DNA of 64,000 nt from contig NZ_JANAVY020000003.1 of the NCBI RefSeq assembly GCF_025195085.2, forward strand, positions 1 through 64,000, given 5' to 3'. Positions 1 through 8,735 of the stretch are shown in pieces. Within the stretch, counting starts at the first letter, position 1; the number at the start of each line of letters is the position of its first letter. The stretch comes from Vibrio intestinalis. Lineage in GTDB: Bacteria > Pseudomonadota > Gammaproteobacteria > Enterobacterales > Vibrionaceae. The notes under the pieces were generated by a model. It did no database searches, was not told the origin of the DNA, and saw only the letters and a list, made by a program, of their open reading frames with translations. The translations under genes and the position numbers were made by a program.

Positions 1-120
1 TGATAATCATGCACGAGTTTCTCATATTTTTAACTTCATGATCAGATCGTGATTACCTTGAAAAGTTCCCAATAAAATAAAGTCTTTTATTTTCAGTGGT
101 TAAAGTTCGATCCCACCCTT

Positions 121-750
121 GGTTTTGAACAAGCTGGCGGTCTGATGAATATCTACACTCAACAATACACAGATCGTATGATTGGCAGTTTCGAAGTGCC
201 AGCAGCATGGTTCCAATCACTTAACCCGTTCTTCATCATTACTTTGGCACCTTTGCTTGCTGCCTTCTGGGTGAAACTCGGTAAACGTGAACCTAACTCT
301 CCAGTGAAATTCGCTCTGGCCCTATTCTTTTTAGCACTTGGCTTCTTGTGTATGGTCGGTGCTGTGATGGAGCAAGGTGGTGATACTAGCGTGAAAACAT
401 CAATGCTATGGCTTGTGGGCGCATTCTTCTTCCACACGCTGGGTGAACTATGTCTATCACCAATCGGCCTATCACTGGTAACAAAACTGGCACCACTTCG
501 CCTTGCATCATTAATGATGGGCGCATGGTTTGGTTTCAATGCCATCGCTAACTACGTAGCGGGCTACATTGGCTCTCATGTGGGTGAGCTTGGTGCAATG
601 TCTATCTTTGGTGGTATTGCCGTGAGTGCCACCGTATCAGGCGTGTTGCTGCTAATGTTCTCAAATACTCTGGTTCGTTGGATGCATGGCGCAGAAACAC
701 CAATCAGCACTGAAGAACAAATTGAAGAGCAACAAGCGCAGCTAGCGTAA
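121..750 (+). pseudogene. POT/PTR-family proton-dependent oligopeptide transporter, C-terminal fragment
   Basis: The reading frame encodes the last third or so of a proton-coupled di/tripeptide transporter of the POT (MFS) family. It begins in the conserved FEQAGG region and carries the last transmembrane helices (for example LNPFFIITLAPLLAAFW and the helix around GELCLSPIGLSLV). A whole POT protein is about 500 residues; from ATG 145 only 201 remain. The frame stays open upstream of 145, but the residues before about position 121 do not look like POT sequence and TAA at 73-75 closes it. The 5' part is therefore missing through a rearrangement or an assembly join near position 120. A good terminator follows. 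The family call is solid; the cause of the truncation is inferred. Confidence 0.72.
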
Positions 751-770
751 ACACTCTCTTGTTCATTCCA

Positions 771-799
771 ATACCCAGCCTCGGCTGGGTATTTTTTTA
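771..799 (+). terminator. Rho-independent terminator after the POT transporter fragment
   Basis: An ATACCCAGCC/GGCTGGGTAT stem with a short loop is followed by a T run, 20 bases after the stop codon. Confidence 0.85.
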
Positions 800-994
800 T
801 CTTCCTTAAACAAATTGCGAGTTATTTCACAACGAGAAATTAGTTTGTCATTCGAAGGGCTTAATTTCCGTCATGAATCAATTCGAGACAAATCACATTT
901 CGTTGCGAAGTATTTTACTTTTGAGCGAATAGAATCATGCTTATAGCACGACTCAATTTACTGGTTTACTCACCTTATTAACGCAGGAATCCCT

Positions 995-1864
995 ATGCAA
1001 AGATTGATGATATTACTCATCTTAGGCTTACTCTCTTTCGCATCATCAGCAGAGCCGCTGTATTGGCAAGCAAGTAAAGGCAAGCTTAACTATCTTATCT
1101 TAGGTTCATTGCATGTTGGTGACGACAGCATGTACCCACTGCCTAGTGACGTGACGACGTTCTTTAAACACTCCGACGGCTTAATTGTTGAAACTGATAT
1201 TCGCAATACCAACAACATACAATACCCGCCTGTCACCACTATTAGTGCGGACGTTCTTAACTCAAACCAACAAAAAGAACTAACCGGAATCGCCAATCTA
1301 TTGGGGCTGAATGGGCAGCAACTGTTACAAAGCCCCCCTTGGATAGCTGCCGTAGCTATTCAAATGAAACAGTTTGAATACTTAGGCTATCAGGCAGATA
1401 AAGGCGTCGATATTTGGCTACTCAACCAGGCGGGAACAACGCAGAAACCTGTCCTGAGCTTAGAGAGTTTGCAGTTCCAAATTGATCTGTTTGCTCAATT
1501 ACCTAACGATGGTGAGGAACTGCTCACCAGTGGTTTAGACCAATTTGACTATGCAGAGGATAACAATCGCTGCTTAGTCAAAAGTTGGCAAAATGGCGAT
1601 GCAGACAAAATAATTGAGCTGGCGGAGAAGAGTGAGATGTCCGCTCAAATGGAAAAAGTGTTACTCATTGATCGCAACCGCGCCTGGGCAACGCAGCTCT
1701 CAGAGCAAAGCCTATTAACTAAAAAAGAGGGCAACTATTTAGTGGTGGTTGGCGCTTTGCATTTAGTTGGCGAGCATAACCTCATTGGTTTAATGAAAAA
1801 ACAAGGCTTTAAAGTTACTCAGCGCTCACACAGCAAACCCGCCAATTGCGACTTTAAGCTCTAA
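995..1864 (+). CDS. TraB/GumN-family secreted protein
   Basis: This is a 289-residue protein with an N-terminal signal peptide (hydrophobic MILLILGLLSFASSA, cleavage expected near residue 19). The mature part has the TraB/GumN (PF01963) pattern: an early YLILGSLHVGD segment, a GLIVETDI strand, and a C-terminal VVGALHLVGEHNLI motif, whose conserved His/Gly residues are thought to form the active site of this Tiki/TraB superfamily of possible metalloproteases. It should act in the periplasm or outer envelope; the substrate is unknown. AGGA lies 7-10 bases before the ATG. The gene stands alone, and its end almost touches the repeat array downstream of the tRNA-Pro gene, which is on the other strand. 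Confidence 0.82.
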   Translation: MQRLMILLILGLLSFASSAEPLYWQASKGKLNYLILGSLHVGDDSMYPLPSDVTTFFKHSDGLIVETDIRNTNNIQYPPVTTISADVLNSNQQKELTGIANLLGLNGQQLLQSPPWIAAVAIQMKQFEYLGYQADKGVDIWLLNQAGTTQKPVLSLESLQFQIDLFAQLPNDGEELLTSGLDQFDYAEDNNRCLVKSWQNGDADKIIELAEKSEMSAQMEKVLLIDRNRAWATQLSEQSLLTKKEGNYLVVVGALHLVGEHNLIGLMKKQGFKVTQRSHSKPANCDFKL

Positions 1865-1865
1865 A

Positions 1866-2427
1866 GCCATAAGTCCCCGACCATAGTGCGCAAGCAATTC
1901 ACCAAACCGCAGATGCAAAAAAGCCGCAATATTTCTATTGCGGCTTTCTTTAAAATGGTCGGTGAAGAGGAATTCGATCGGACTGGCGCTCCAGCACCCG
2001 ACCATAGTGCGCAAGCAATTCACCAAACCACAGATGCAAAAAAGCCGCAATATTTCTATTGCGGCTTTCTTTAATATGGTCGGTGAAGAGGAATTCGATC
2101 GGACTGGCGTTCCAGACCCCGACCATAGTGCACAAGCAATTCATCAAACCGCAGATGCAAAAAAGCCGCAATATTTCTATTGCGGCTTTCTTTAATGTGG
2201 TCGGTGAAGAGGAATTCGATCGGACTGGCGCTCCAGCCCCCGACTATATGTTCTCTTCAAACAAACGAAAAAGGCTCTGCATTTCTGCAGAGCCTTTTTC
2301 TTAATATGGTCGGCGAAGAGGAATTCGATCGGACTGGCGTTCCAGACCCCGACCATAGTGCACAAGCAATTCATCAAACCGCAGATGCAAAAAAGCCGCA
2401 ATATTTCTATTGCGGCTTTCTTTAATG
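1866..2427 (-). repeat. Tandem array of about 121-bp units carrying tRNA-Pro 3' tails and hairpins
   Basis: Read on the minus strand, the region just downstream of the tRNA-Pro gene repeats a unit that contains a near copy of the last ~22 bases of the tRNA (ending CACCGACCA), then a GC stem-loop followed by T residues, then a conserved spacer. The CCA ends (TGG on the plus strand) lie at 2428 (the true tRNA), 2307, 2198, 2077 and 1956, giving spacings of 121, 109, 121 and 121 bp. A partial unit lies at 1870-1955. The 109-bp unit has a different hairpin (GGCTCTGCAG arm) from the others (GCCGCAATA arm). The arrangement resembles the rtT repeats behind E. coli tyrT. Short reading frames across the array are spurious. 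Confidence 0.9.
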
Positions 2428-2504
<77 letters not shown>

Positions 2505-2676
2505 AGATGTTGTTTGGACTATTGCCCGTCAACGGAAGCGTATATTACGGATTCTCACCTCTAACGCAAGTGATTTTCCTCAAAATCAAACTGACTGCCT
2601 AAAACATCAACAAGTGACGACAAAACGTGATCAAAACCGCACTCATACAAACAAGTTTATAACCAAAAAAATACAA

Positions 2677-2690
2677 TTGATCCAGATCAG
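2677..2690 (+). promoter_or_regulatory. Possible FNR-type binding site
   Basis: TTGATCCAGATCAG differs from the FNR consensus TTGATNNNNATCAA only at the last symmetric base. A weak -10-like TAACTT at 2712-2717 would place the site near -41, the position for activation. The downstream transcript would run to the strong terminator at 2920-2954. Prediction only; a CRP site is the alternative. Confidence 0.35.
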
Positions 2691-2723
2691 TGTCATTTTT
2701 TATCCAATCATTAACTTAGAGTG

Positions 2724-2954
2724 TGTCTTCGGAACTTTGGAGGAAATAAAGATACTGTGTTGGTCGAGTAATGCTTTAGTCACAGGCACAGATCTTACGC
2801 AATATCGTTAGCAGTTCGCTTTTGATGTTGTGATTCGGCGATTTCTTCTATAGCAAGGTGATGATTGACAAATCTCCTCACTAGATCGCTTAGCATAGCT
2901 TTACAGCCTTACGCTTTGCACCGAAGTAGATAACTTATCTACTTCGGTTTTTTA
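2724..2954 (+). ncRNA. Candidate small RNA or untranslated transcript ending in a strong terminator
   Basis: This gap between tRNA-Pro and smrA has no convincing protein frame. It ends in a textbook Rho-independent terminator that no upstream plus-strand gene explains: the nearest gene on this strand ends at 1864, before the minus-strand tRNA array. The start is a guess from the FNR-like site and weak -10. A shorter RNA starting after the TTGACA at 2865-2870 is also possible. I do not recognise the sequence as a named Vibrio sRNA. Confidence 0.35.
2920..2954 (+). terminator. Rho-independent terminator upstream of smrA
   Basis: A perfect 12-bp stem ACCGAAGTAGAT/ATCTACTTCGGT with loop AACTT is followed directly by TTTTTT. 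It lies 65 bases upstream of smrA. Confidence 0.88.
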
Positions 2955-3018
2955 TTGATCAATGCTAGTGCTCTAGCGGTATAATTAGCGTATTGAATCC
3001 ACTCCATGAGATGCCGTT

Positions 3019-3600
3019 ATGTCTCAAGACGACGATTTTGCTCTATTCCAGCAAATGATGGGCGATGTAAAGCCTCTTCACAACGATACCGCTGAACTAA
3101 AAAAACAGCACCAAGTCAGCGACGCGCAAATGGCTAAGCGAGAAGCCGCTATTTGGCTGACAGAAGATGACCCTGAATACCTTTCCATTGACCATGCTCC
3201 AATGATTAAGCCAGAAGACATGATTGAGTTTAAGCGTGACGGTGTGCAAGAAGGGGTTTATCGTAAATTACGCCTTGGTAAGTACCCTATTCAAGCCCGT
3301 CTGGATTTACACCGCAAAACATTAAAACAAGCTCGCGATGAAGTGGTGCAATTTCTGAAACAGTGCATTCAGATGGACATTCGAACTGTCGTCATCGTAC
3401 ATGGCCGTGGCGAACGCTCTAATCCACCAGCACTAATGAAAAGCTACTTAGCCCAGTGGTTACAGCAAATTAAAGACGTGCAATGCGTACATAGCGCACA
3501 ACGCTTTCACGGCGGCACTGGTGCCGTTTACGTCATGCTAAGAAAAAGCAGTGAAAAGAAATTGGAAAACCGCGAGCGTCACCAAAAACGCATGAGCTAA
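3019..3600 (+). CDS. smrA: Smr-domain endonuclease SmrA (YdaL family)
   Basis: The 193-residue protein has a C-terminal Smr (small MutS-related) domain, a fold with nuclease activity on DNA and, in some members, on mRNA in ribosome rescue. The LDLHRKT motif (about residues 95-101), VIVHGRGERS (about 126-135) and the late HGGTGAVYVMLRK are the conserved Smr signatures. The N-terminus (DDFALFQQMMGDVKPL) and C-terminal ERHQKR match E. coli SmrA rather than SmrB, and length fits (SmrA is 187). It is a single gene with its own upstream region. The family assignment is firm; the cellular role of SmrA itself is poorly defined. Confidence 0.87.
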   Translation: MSQDDDFALFQQMMGDVKPLHNDTAELKKQHQVSDAQMAKREAAIWLTEDDPEYLSIDHAPMIKPEDMIEFKRDGVQEGVYRKLRLGKYPIQARLDLHRKTLKQARDEVVQFLKQCIQMDIRTVVIVHGRGERSNPPALMKSYLAQWLQQIKDVQCVHSAQRFHGGTGAVYVMLRKSSEKKLENRERHQKRMS

Positions 3601-3735
3601 AGTAAACGCCATACCTACCCTTATTTTGTGGTTGGTATAAGTCGAATTGAGCTGTTAAACTCCTCGCCCAAACATCAATGGTGCCAAGAAAGGCGCCATT
3701 TCAACTAAGCCGTTGGGAAACGTTAAGAGAAAATC

Positions 3736-4797
3736 ATGACACAAGATAATGCAAAGCGATTAAACAAATACATTAGCGAAACAGGTTTTTGCTCACGTCG
3801 CGAAGCCGACAAACTGATCGATCAAGGCCGCGTAACGATTAATGGCAAAGTGCCAGAAATGGGCACTAAGGTATTACCTGGCGATGATGTTTGCATCGAT
3901 GGTAATCCGGTTAAATCAAAAGAAAAGCCAATCTACATCGCACTGAACAAACCAACGGGCATTACTTGTACTACTGAACGTGATATTCCGGGTAACATTG
4001 TTGACTTTATTGGTCATAAATCACGTATCTTCCCTATTGGACGCCTCGATAAACCCTCTGATGGCCTTATCTTCCTAACTAACGATGGCGACATCGTTAA
4101 CAAAATTCTTCGCGCTGGAAACAACCACGAAAAAGAATATGTTGTTCGTGTAGATAAGCCTATCACTGACGATTTCATCAAAAAGATGAGCTCGGGGGTG
4201 CCTATCCTAGATACGGTCACTTTGCCGTGTAAAGTATCGAAAGAAACCAAGTTTTCTTTCCGTATCGTGCTTACTCAAGGTCTAAACCGTCAGATTCGAC
4301 GCATGTGTGAAGCTCTGGGCTATGAAGTATTTAAACTTCGCCGTGTACGCATTATGAACATCAACTTAGATGGTATTCCAAATGGTCGCTGGCGCTACCT
4401 GTCTGATCAAGAGATCAACGAAATCCTTGCGATGTGTGAAGGTTCAAGCAGTACTGAAGAAGCATCGAAAACTGACGCGGCAGGTAAGCGAATTCGTAAA
4501 GCTACCGATGCTAAGCTGTTTGATAGCCGTGAAGAGAACCAAGATTCAACCGCACGCCGTAACCAAAAACAGCGTACTTTCAAAGGCCGCAATGCCGATG
4601 AATACCGCCATGCGCCAAATTCGAAGAAAGGCCGCAATGGTGATCGTTTTAGTGACCGTAACAAAGATCGCAAGAACGATAAGAGTGGCGCTAGCAAGCC
4701 TTTCCACAAGCCAAAGAGCCAACAAGGTCAATCAAAAAGCAATAGCACTCAAGGTTCAAAACCAAGAGTGGGTGGAACACTAAGCCTTAAAAAATAA
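3736..4797 (+). CDS. rluF: 23S rRNA pseudouridine synthase RluF
   Basis: RluF converts uridine 2604 (and 2605) of 23S rRNA to pseudouridine. The 353-residue protein has an N-terminal S4 RNA-binding domain (about 7-60, with the [10 protein letters not shown] helix), then the RsuA/RluF catalytic domain with the [10 protein letters not shown] motif at 102-111 (catalytic Asp105), and the [20 protein letters not shown] segment. E. coli RluF is 290 residues; the extra length is a basic, low-complexity C-terminal tail after about residue 245 rich in Lys, Arg, Asn, Ser and Gln, which probably contacts RNA. AAGAGA lies close upstream of the ATG. Confidence 0.92.
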   Translation: MTQDNAKRLNKYISETGFCSRREADKLIDQGRVTINGKVPEMGTKVLPGDDVCIDGNPVKSKEKPIYIALNKPTGITCTTERDIPGNIVDFIGHKSRIFPIGRLDKPSDGLIFLTNDGDIVNKILRAGNNHEKEYVVRVDKPITDDFIKKMSSGVPILDTVTLPCKVSKETKFSFRIVLTQGLNRQIRRMCEALGYEVFKLRRVRIMNINLDGIPNGRWRYLSDQEINEILAMCEGSSSTEEASKTDAAGKRIRKATDAKLFDSREENQDSTARRNQKQRTFKGRNADEYRHAPNSKKGRNGDRFSDRNKDRKNDKSGASKPFHKPKSQQGQSKSNSTQGSKPRVGGTLSLKK

Positions 4798-4816
4798 CGC
4801 TTACTGCACAAACATT

Positions 4817-4846
4817 AAAAAAGGGAGCCATTGGCTCCCTTCTTAT
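4817..4846. terminator. Bidirectional terminator between rluF and upp
   Basis: AAGGGAGCC/GGCTCCCTT stem flanked by an A run on one side and T-rich sequence on the other, between two convergent genes. Confidence 0.85.
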
Positions 4847-4861
4847 TTATTCATTTCAATA

Positions 4862-5488
4862 CTATTTAGTACCGAAGATCTTATCGCCTGCGTCACCAAG
4901 ACCAGGAACAATGTAACCTTTATCGTTTAGCTTCTCATCGATAGCTGCCGTGTAAAGCTCAACATCTGGGTGTGCTTTTTCTAGGGCTTCAATACCTTCT
5001 GGCGCCGCAACAAGTACAAGCACCTTGATCGCCTGACAACCTTTCTCTTTAAGAAGATCGATAGTTGCAATCATTGAACCACCCGTTGCAAGCATTGGGT
5101 CAACAACTAGAGCAATACGCTCATCGATGTTTGATGCAAGCTTGTTAAAGTATGGCACTGGCTCAAGTGTTTCTTCATCACGGTAGATACCTACCACGCT
5201 GATACGAGCACTTGGCATATGCTCTAGAACACCATCCATCATGCCTAGACCAGCACGAAGAATTGGCACTACCGTTACTTTCTTACCTTTGATTTGGTCA
5301 ACTTCAACTGGACCGTTCCAGCCATCAATGGTTACTTTCTCAGTTTCAAAGTCTGCAGTTGCTTCGTAAGTTAGTAGGCTACCTACTTCAGTAGCTAACT
5401 CACGGAAGCGCTTAGTGCTGATATCACCTTCTCTCATTAGACCAATTTTGTGTTTTACAAGAGGGTGTTTTACTTCAACAACTTTCAT
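4862..5488 (-). CDS. upp: Uracil phosphoribosyltransferase
   Basis: Upp salvages uracil: uracil + PRPP gives UMP + PPi in the cytoplasm. The 208-residue protein is almost colinear with E. coli Upp throughout, including the PRPP-binding loop ([20 protein letters not shown]) and the uracil-binding end ([18 protein letters not shown]). I chose the ATG giving [16 protein letters not shown] because it gives the E. coli length and has GGAG at good spacing; the frame is open eight codons further upstream. It is divergent from purM. The uracil permease UraA is encoded about 10 kb away rather than beside it as in E. coli. Confidence 0.96.
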   Translation of the reverse strand: MKVVEVKHPLVKHKIGLMREGDISTKRFRELATEVGSLLTYEATADFETEKVTIDGWNGPVEVDQIKGKKVTVVPILRAGLGMMDGVLEHMPSARISVVGIYRDEETLEPVPYFNKLASNIDERIALVVDPMLATGGSMIATIDLLKEKGCQAIKVLVLVAAPEGIEALEKAHPDVELYTAAIDEKLNDKGYIVPGLGDAGDKIFGTK

Positions 5489-5711
5489 TTCCATCTCCGG
5501 CTTATGTGGCATATTTTAAATAAACCGTCAGATTATAAACGATTTCGTTCTCTATTTCTTGATTTAATAGGGCTAGGATTAGTCTTTTCGACTGATTTTT
5601 TTACTAAATCACAGTTTTTCAAAACGATAGCTGTTAGCCCCTATTTTAAATCCTACCAAGGCTCAAAAGCATAAACCAAAATGGCGACACCATTTCACAT
5701 GTAAAAAACTC

Positions 5712-5727
5712 GCGCAAACGTTTGCTA
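5712..5727 (+). promoter_or_regulatory. PurR operator upstream of purMN
   Basis: GCGCAAACGTTTGCTA matches the PurR consensus ACGCAAACGTTTGCGT around its central palindrome. It lies 69 bases before the purM start, so purMN should be repressed by PurR with hypoxanthine or guanine. A matching site precedes purL. Confidence 0.85.
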
Positions 5728-5795
5728 TTGCGGTTTATCCACTGTTAGAATAGCGCCGATTTCTCATATCCAACTTATTAATCCGAGGACTTCCC

Positions 5796-6836
5796 GTGAG
5801 TGGCAATAACACTTCTCTAAGCTATAAAGATGCTGGCGTTGATATTGATGCAGGTAACGCACTTGTTGACCGTATTAAAGGTGCTGTAAAGCGTACTCGT
5901 CGCCCAGAAGTAATGGGTGGTATTGGTGGCTTTGGCGCACTGTGTGAACTGCCAACAAAATACAAACAACCTGTTCTTGTTTCTGGTACTGACGGCGTAG
6001 GTACAAAACTACGTTTAGCGTTGGATATGAACAAACATGACACTATCGGTATCGATCTTGTTGCTATGTGTGTGAACGACCTTATCGTTCAAGGTGCTGA
6101 GCCACTGTTTTTCTTAGACTACTACGCAACAGGCAAACTAGACGTTGATACCGCAGCTGACGTTGTTTCTGGTATTGCAGAAGGCTGTGTTCAAGCAGGC
6201 TGTGCACTAATCGGTGGTGAAACTGCTGAAATGCCAGGCATGTACGAAGGTGAAGATTACGATGTAGCAGGCTTCTGTGTTGGTGTTGTTGAAAAAGAAG
6301 ATGTTATCGACGGCACTAAAGTTGCCGCTGGCGACGCTCTTATCGCGGTAGGTTCAAGCGGTCCTCACTCAAACGGTTATTCTTTAGTTCGTAAGATTCT
6401 TGAAGTTTCAGGCGCAGACAAAAACGAAGAGCTAGCAGGCCGCACTATTGGCGAGCACCTTCTAGAGCCGACAAAAATCTACATCAAGTCAGCACTAAAA
6501 ATGATTGAGAAGCACGACATCCACGCGATTTCTCACATTACTGGCGGTGGCTTCTGGGAAAACATTCCTCGCGTTCTTCCTGAAGGCACAAAAGCGGTTA
6601 TCGACGGTAACAGCTGGGAATGGCCTGTAATCTTTAACTGGCTACAAGAAAAAGGCAACGTAACCACTCACGAAATGTACCGCACATTTAACTGTGGTGT
6701 TGGCCTTATCGTTGCGCTACCACAAAACCAAGCTGAAGCCGCTGTAGCATTGCTACAAGAAGAAGGCGAGAAGGCATGGGTTATCGGTAGCATTGCTCCA
6801 GCGCAAGCAGGCGAAGAACAAGTAGAGATCAATTAA
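5796..6836 (+). CDS. purM: Phosphoribosylformylglycinamidine cyclo-ligase (AIR synthetase)
   Basis: PurM performs step 5 of de novo purine synthesis: FGAM + ATP gives AIR + ADP + Pi. The 346-residue protein begins with GTG ([20 protein letters not shown]), preceded by TCCGAGGA at good spacing. It carries the PurM/SelD signatures, including [14 protein letters not shown], the central [21 protein letters not shown] and [14 protein letters not shown]. It is followed after only 2 bases by purN, forming the usual purMN operon under the PurR operator. Identification is unambiguous. Confidence 0.97.
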   Translation: MSGNNTSLSYKDAGVDIDAGNALVDRIKGAVKRTRRPEVMGGIGGFGALCELPTKYKQPVLVSGTDGVGTKLRLALDMNKHDTIGIDLVAMCVNDLIVQGAEPLFFLDYYATGKLDVDTAADVVSGIAEGCVQAGCALIGGETAEMPGMYEGEDYDVAGFCVGVVEKEDVIDGTKVAAGDALIAVGSSGPHSNGYSLVRKILEVSGADKNEELAGRTIGEHLLEPTKIYIKSALKMIEKHDIHAISHITGGGFWENIPRVLPEGTKAVIDGNSWEWPVIFNWLQEKGNVTTHEMYRTFNCGVGLIVALPQNQAEAAVALLQEEGEKAWVIGSIAPAQAGEEQVEIN

Positions 6837-6838
6837 GC

Positions 6839-7477
6839 ATGAAGAGTATCGTTGTTTTAGTTTCGGGAAACGGAACCAACCTGCAAGCCATCATTGATGC
6901 GTGTGAAAGTAATATCACCAATGGTCGCGTTACGGCTGTCTTCTCTAATAAAGCCGAGGCTTACGCACTTGAGCGCGCTAAAAAGGCGGGTGCGGCTGGT
7001 ATCTCCCTTAATCCGAAAGACTTCGATACTCGCGATGCGTTTGACCATGAGCTAATGCGCCAAATGGATGAATTCAAACCAGATTTGATCATCCTAGCTG
7101 GTTACATGCGTATTTTGAGTGGTGAGTTTGTACGACACTATATGGGCCGTATGATCAACATCCACCCTTCTCTATTGCCGAAATATCCAGGCTTGAATAC
7201 TTACCAACGTGCGATCCACGCTGGCGATGAAGAGCATGGGACTAGCGTGCATTTCGTCACCGAGCAACTAGATGGCGGACCAGTAATTCTACAAGCAAAA
7301 GTGCCTATCTTTGATGAAGATACAATAGAGACGCTGACAGAACGCGTACAAAACCAAGAGCACCGCATTTACCCTATGGTAGCGAAATGGTTTGTTGATG
7401 GCCGCTTAGAAATGCGCAGTGGCAAAGCCTATTTAGATGAGCAGCTCTTAGGTATTCATGGCTACGCTCAAGACTAA
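6839..7477 (+). CDS. purN: Phosphoribosylglycinamide formyltransferase 1
   Basis: PurN transfers a formyl group from 10-formyl-THF to GAR (step 3 of purine synthesis). The 212-residue protein has the N-terminal VLVSGNGTNLQAII phosphate-binding loop, the catalytic region IINIHPSLLPKYPGLNTYQRA (Asn and His of the formyl-transfer site in INIHPSLLP) and the following GTSVHFVTEQLDGGPVI containing the catalytic Asp. It is co-transcribed with purM and ends at a strong terminator. Confidence 0.96.
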   Translation: MKSIVVLVSGNGTNLQAIIDACESNITNGRVTAVFSNKAEAYALERAKKAGAAGISLNPKDFDTRDAFDHELMRQMDEFKPDLIILAGYMRILSGEFVRHYMGRMINIHPSLLPKYPGLNTYQRAIHAGDEEHGTSVHFVTEQLDGGPVILQAKVPIFDEDTIETLTERVQNQEHRIYPMVAKWFVDGRLEMRSGKAYLDEQLLGIHGYAQD

Positions 7478-7500
7478 TTGCTTCGATACAATCTCCAAAA

Positions 7501-7529
7501 AGGTGAGCCGATTAGCTCACCTTTTTTTG
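7501..7529 (+). terminator. Terminator of the purMN operon
   Basis: AGGTGAGC/GCTCACCT stem followed by seven T residues. Confidence 0.9.
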
Positions 7530-7671
7530 TTTTAGTACCGACTTAATTGTGTGAATGGTTATAAAGCCATCAGCGCAGTCGGATTATTGTTTTAAAACAA
7601 ATTACAGCTTTGAATCTGCACAGCGCTATGTGTATATTGAGAGCAATTATCATTAACCACGAGTTGAACCC

Positions 7672-7878
7672 ATGAAAGTTTACGATTGTTGCGATTTAGT
7701 TCGCGAGCTATACGCTCAAATTGGCAGTGGCGATCAAGCCTACGTTCCTCAAGCAATCTCTTGTGCTGTGCGTGCTCTAAACGAAATCGCAAGCAACACT
7801 GGTCTAGAAAAGCAAGTACGTGAGCGCGCAGCATTTGCAGCAGCAAACCTACTTATCTCGGACTTCGAGGACAAGTAA
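7672..7878 (+). CDS. UPF0253 (YaeP-like) small protein
   Basis: This 68-residue protein resembles E. coli YaeP (UPF0253, 66 residues): it shares a CxLVRxxYAxIxSGD start, the YVPxAxxCxxxxLNE middle, and the [19 protein letters not shown] end. It should be a small soluble alpha-helical protein; no function is established for the family. Its stop overlaps the start of the next gene by one base (TAATG), so the two are translationally coupled. Confidence 0.85.
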   Translation: MKVYDCCDLVRELYAQIGSGDQAYVPQAISCAVRALNEIASNTGLEKQVRERAAFAAANLLISDFEDK

Positions 7879-8069
7879 TGAATCTGGCCAATTTCGACAC
7901 TATGGACCCAATCATGTTGATGAGCATTGTTAACATGAAGCTACGCGACGATTTTGGTGGCGATTTAGATAAACTAGTTAACTTCTTTGACATCAGCCGT
8001 GATGCTTTGGAGAAGAAACTAGCAAAAGCTGGGTTTGAGTTTTTGCCTGAAGCAGGACAATTCCGCTAA
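7878..8069 (+). CDS. DUF4250-family small protein
   Basis: The 63-residue protein (start NLANFDTMDPIMLMSIVNMK, end FEFLPEAGQFR) looks like the DUF4250 family, short proteins with the pattern MDPxMLxSIxNxKLRD. The segment LVNFFDISRDALEKKLAKAGF has the look of a small helix-turn-helix. Function is unknown. It is coupled to the YaeP-like gene before it and ends at a terminator shared with the opposing DUF3622 gene. Confidence 0.75.
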   Translation: MNLANFDTMDPIMLMSIVNMKLRDDFGGDLDKLVNFFDISRDALEKKLAKAGFEFLPEAGQFR

Positions 8070-8095
8070 GCAATCAACCCGCTAACGACAGATAC

Positions 8096-8125
8096 AAAAA
8101 AACCGCTCGATGAGCGGTTTTTTAT
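8096..8125. terminator. Bidirectional terminator between the DUF4250 and DUF3622 genes
   Basis: An A run, the AACCGCTC/GAGCGGTT stem and a T run lie between two convergent genes. Confidence 0.88.
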
Positions 8126-8361
8126 TACTCTGCAGAACGAGATTTGCGCTGCTGCGCTTTACGAGCATTACGCTCTGTTTGGTTTTTGATAAAACCTGCT
8201 AGCTCTTTTTCTGCCCACGCATTAGCTTCTTGTTCTGTTTCAAAACCTGTTTCGCGTTTTGAAACTACTGTCTTGCGTGACGTAACTTGACGAGTAATTT
8301 CTGCACACCAGCCATTGCGTTTTTCGCTTAAGCGGATGGCAAATTTTTTACTTTTTGACAT
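8125..8361 (-). CDS. DUF3622-family small protein
   Basis: The 78-residue basic protein starts MSKSKKFAIRLSEKRNGWCAEI, continues with VTSRKTVVSKRETGFETEQEANAW in the middle, and has a charged Lys/Arg/Gln tail. This matches the DUF3622 family common in vibrios and other marine gammaproteobacteria. The WCAEITRQVTSRKTVVSK portion looks like a small beta sheet followed by a helix. No function is known. It is monocistronic, with TAGGAA just upstream of the ATG. Confidence 0.72.
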   Translation of the reverse strand: MSKSKKFAIRLSEKRNGWCAEITRQVTSRKTVVSKRETGFETEQEANAWAEKELAGFIKNQTERNARKAQQRKSRSAE

Positions 8362-8735
8362 GTTTAATTCCTAAGAATGGTTCAGGGACACCTTGTTGTG
8401 CTCGTCTAATTGATCGACGATATGGCCGCTCATCCCTGGGTCGCGCGGTATTAGAGCACAATCAATCAATCTTCGCTGCATTTATTTGCGATTTCGAGCC
8501 CAAAAAGTTTCATGCCAAGTTTTTTATCGGTAAAAACAAACTTGAATGAAAACAGCAAATGAGTTGTTTGCTACTTACATAAACGCCATGTTCAATGCGA
8601 AGTAGCACGTAAATTTACAACACTTCCCGCCATCTCCTAGCCCTTAATCTATAGTTGCTTTGCAACAGAAAAAATCTGTTGTTTTGTTGTTCAACTGCAT
8701 ACGCAATTTAGTAATTGTAAATTAAGGAAGAACCA
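8362..8735. other. Intergenic region upstream of the chitinase gene
   Basis: This 374-base gap separates the divergent DUF3622 and chitinase genes. I see no convincing protein frame. The only structured element is an exact 7-bp dyad, CAACAGA-5 bases-TCTGTTG, at 8663-8681, about 55 bases before the chitinase ATG. It is a candidate operator but matches no operator I know. AAGGAAG just before ATG 8736 is the ribosome binding site. Confidence 0.55.

Noticed and set aside
1866..2427. CRISPR-like array.
   Set aside because: Units are about 121 bp and identical throughout, with no unique spacers and no cas genes.
8355..8549. A 64-codon plus-strand frame before the chitinase gene.
   Set aside because: It starts within the opposing DUF3622 promoter region without a ribosome binding site and resembles no protein.
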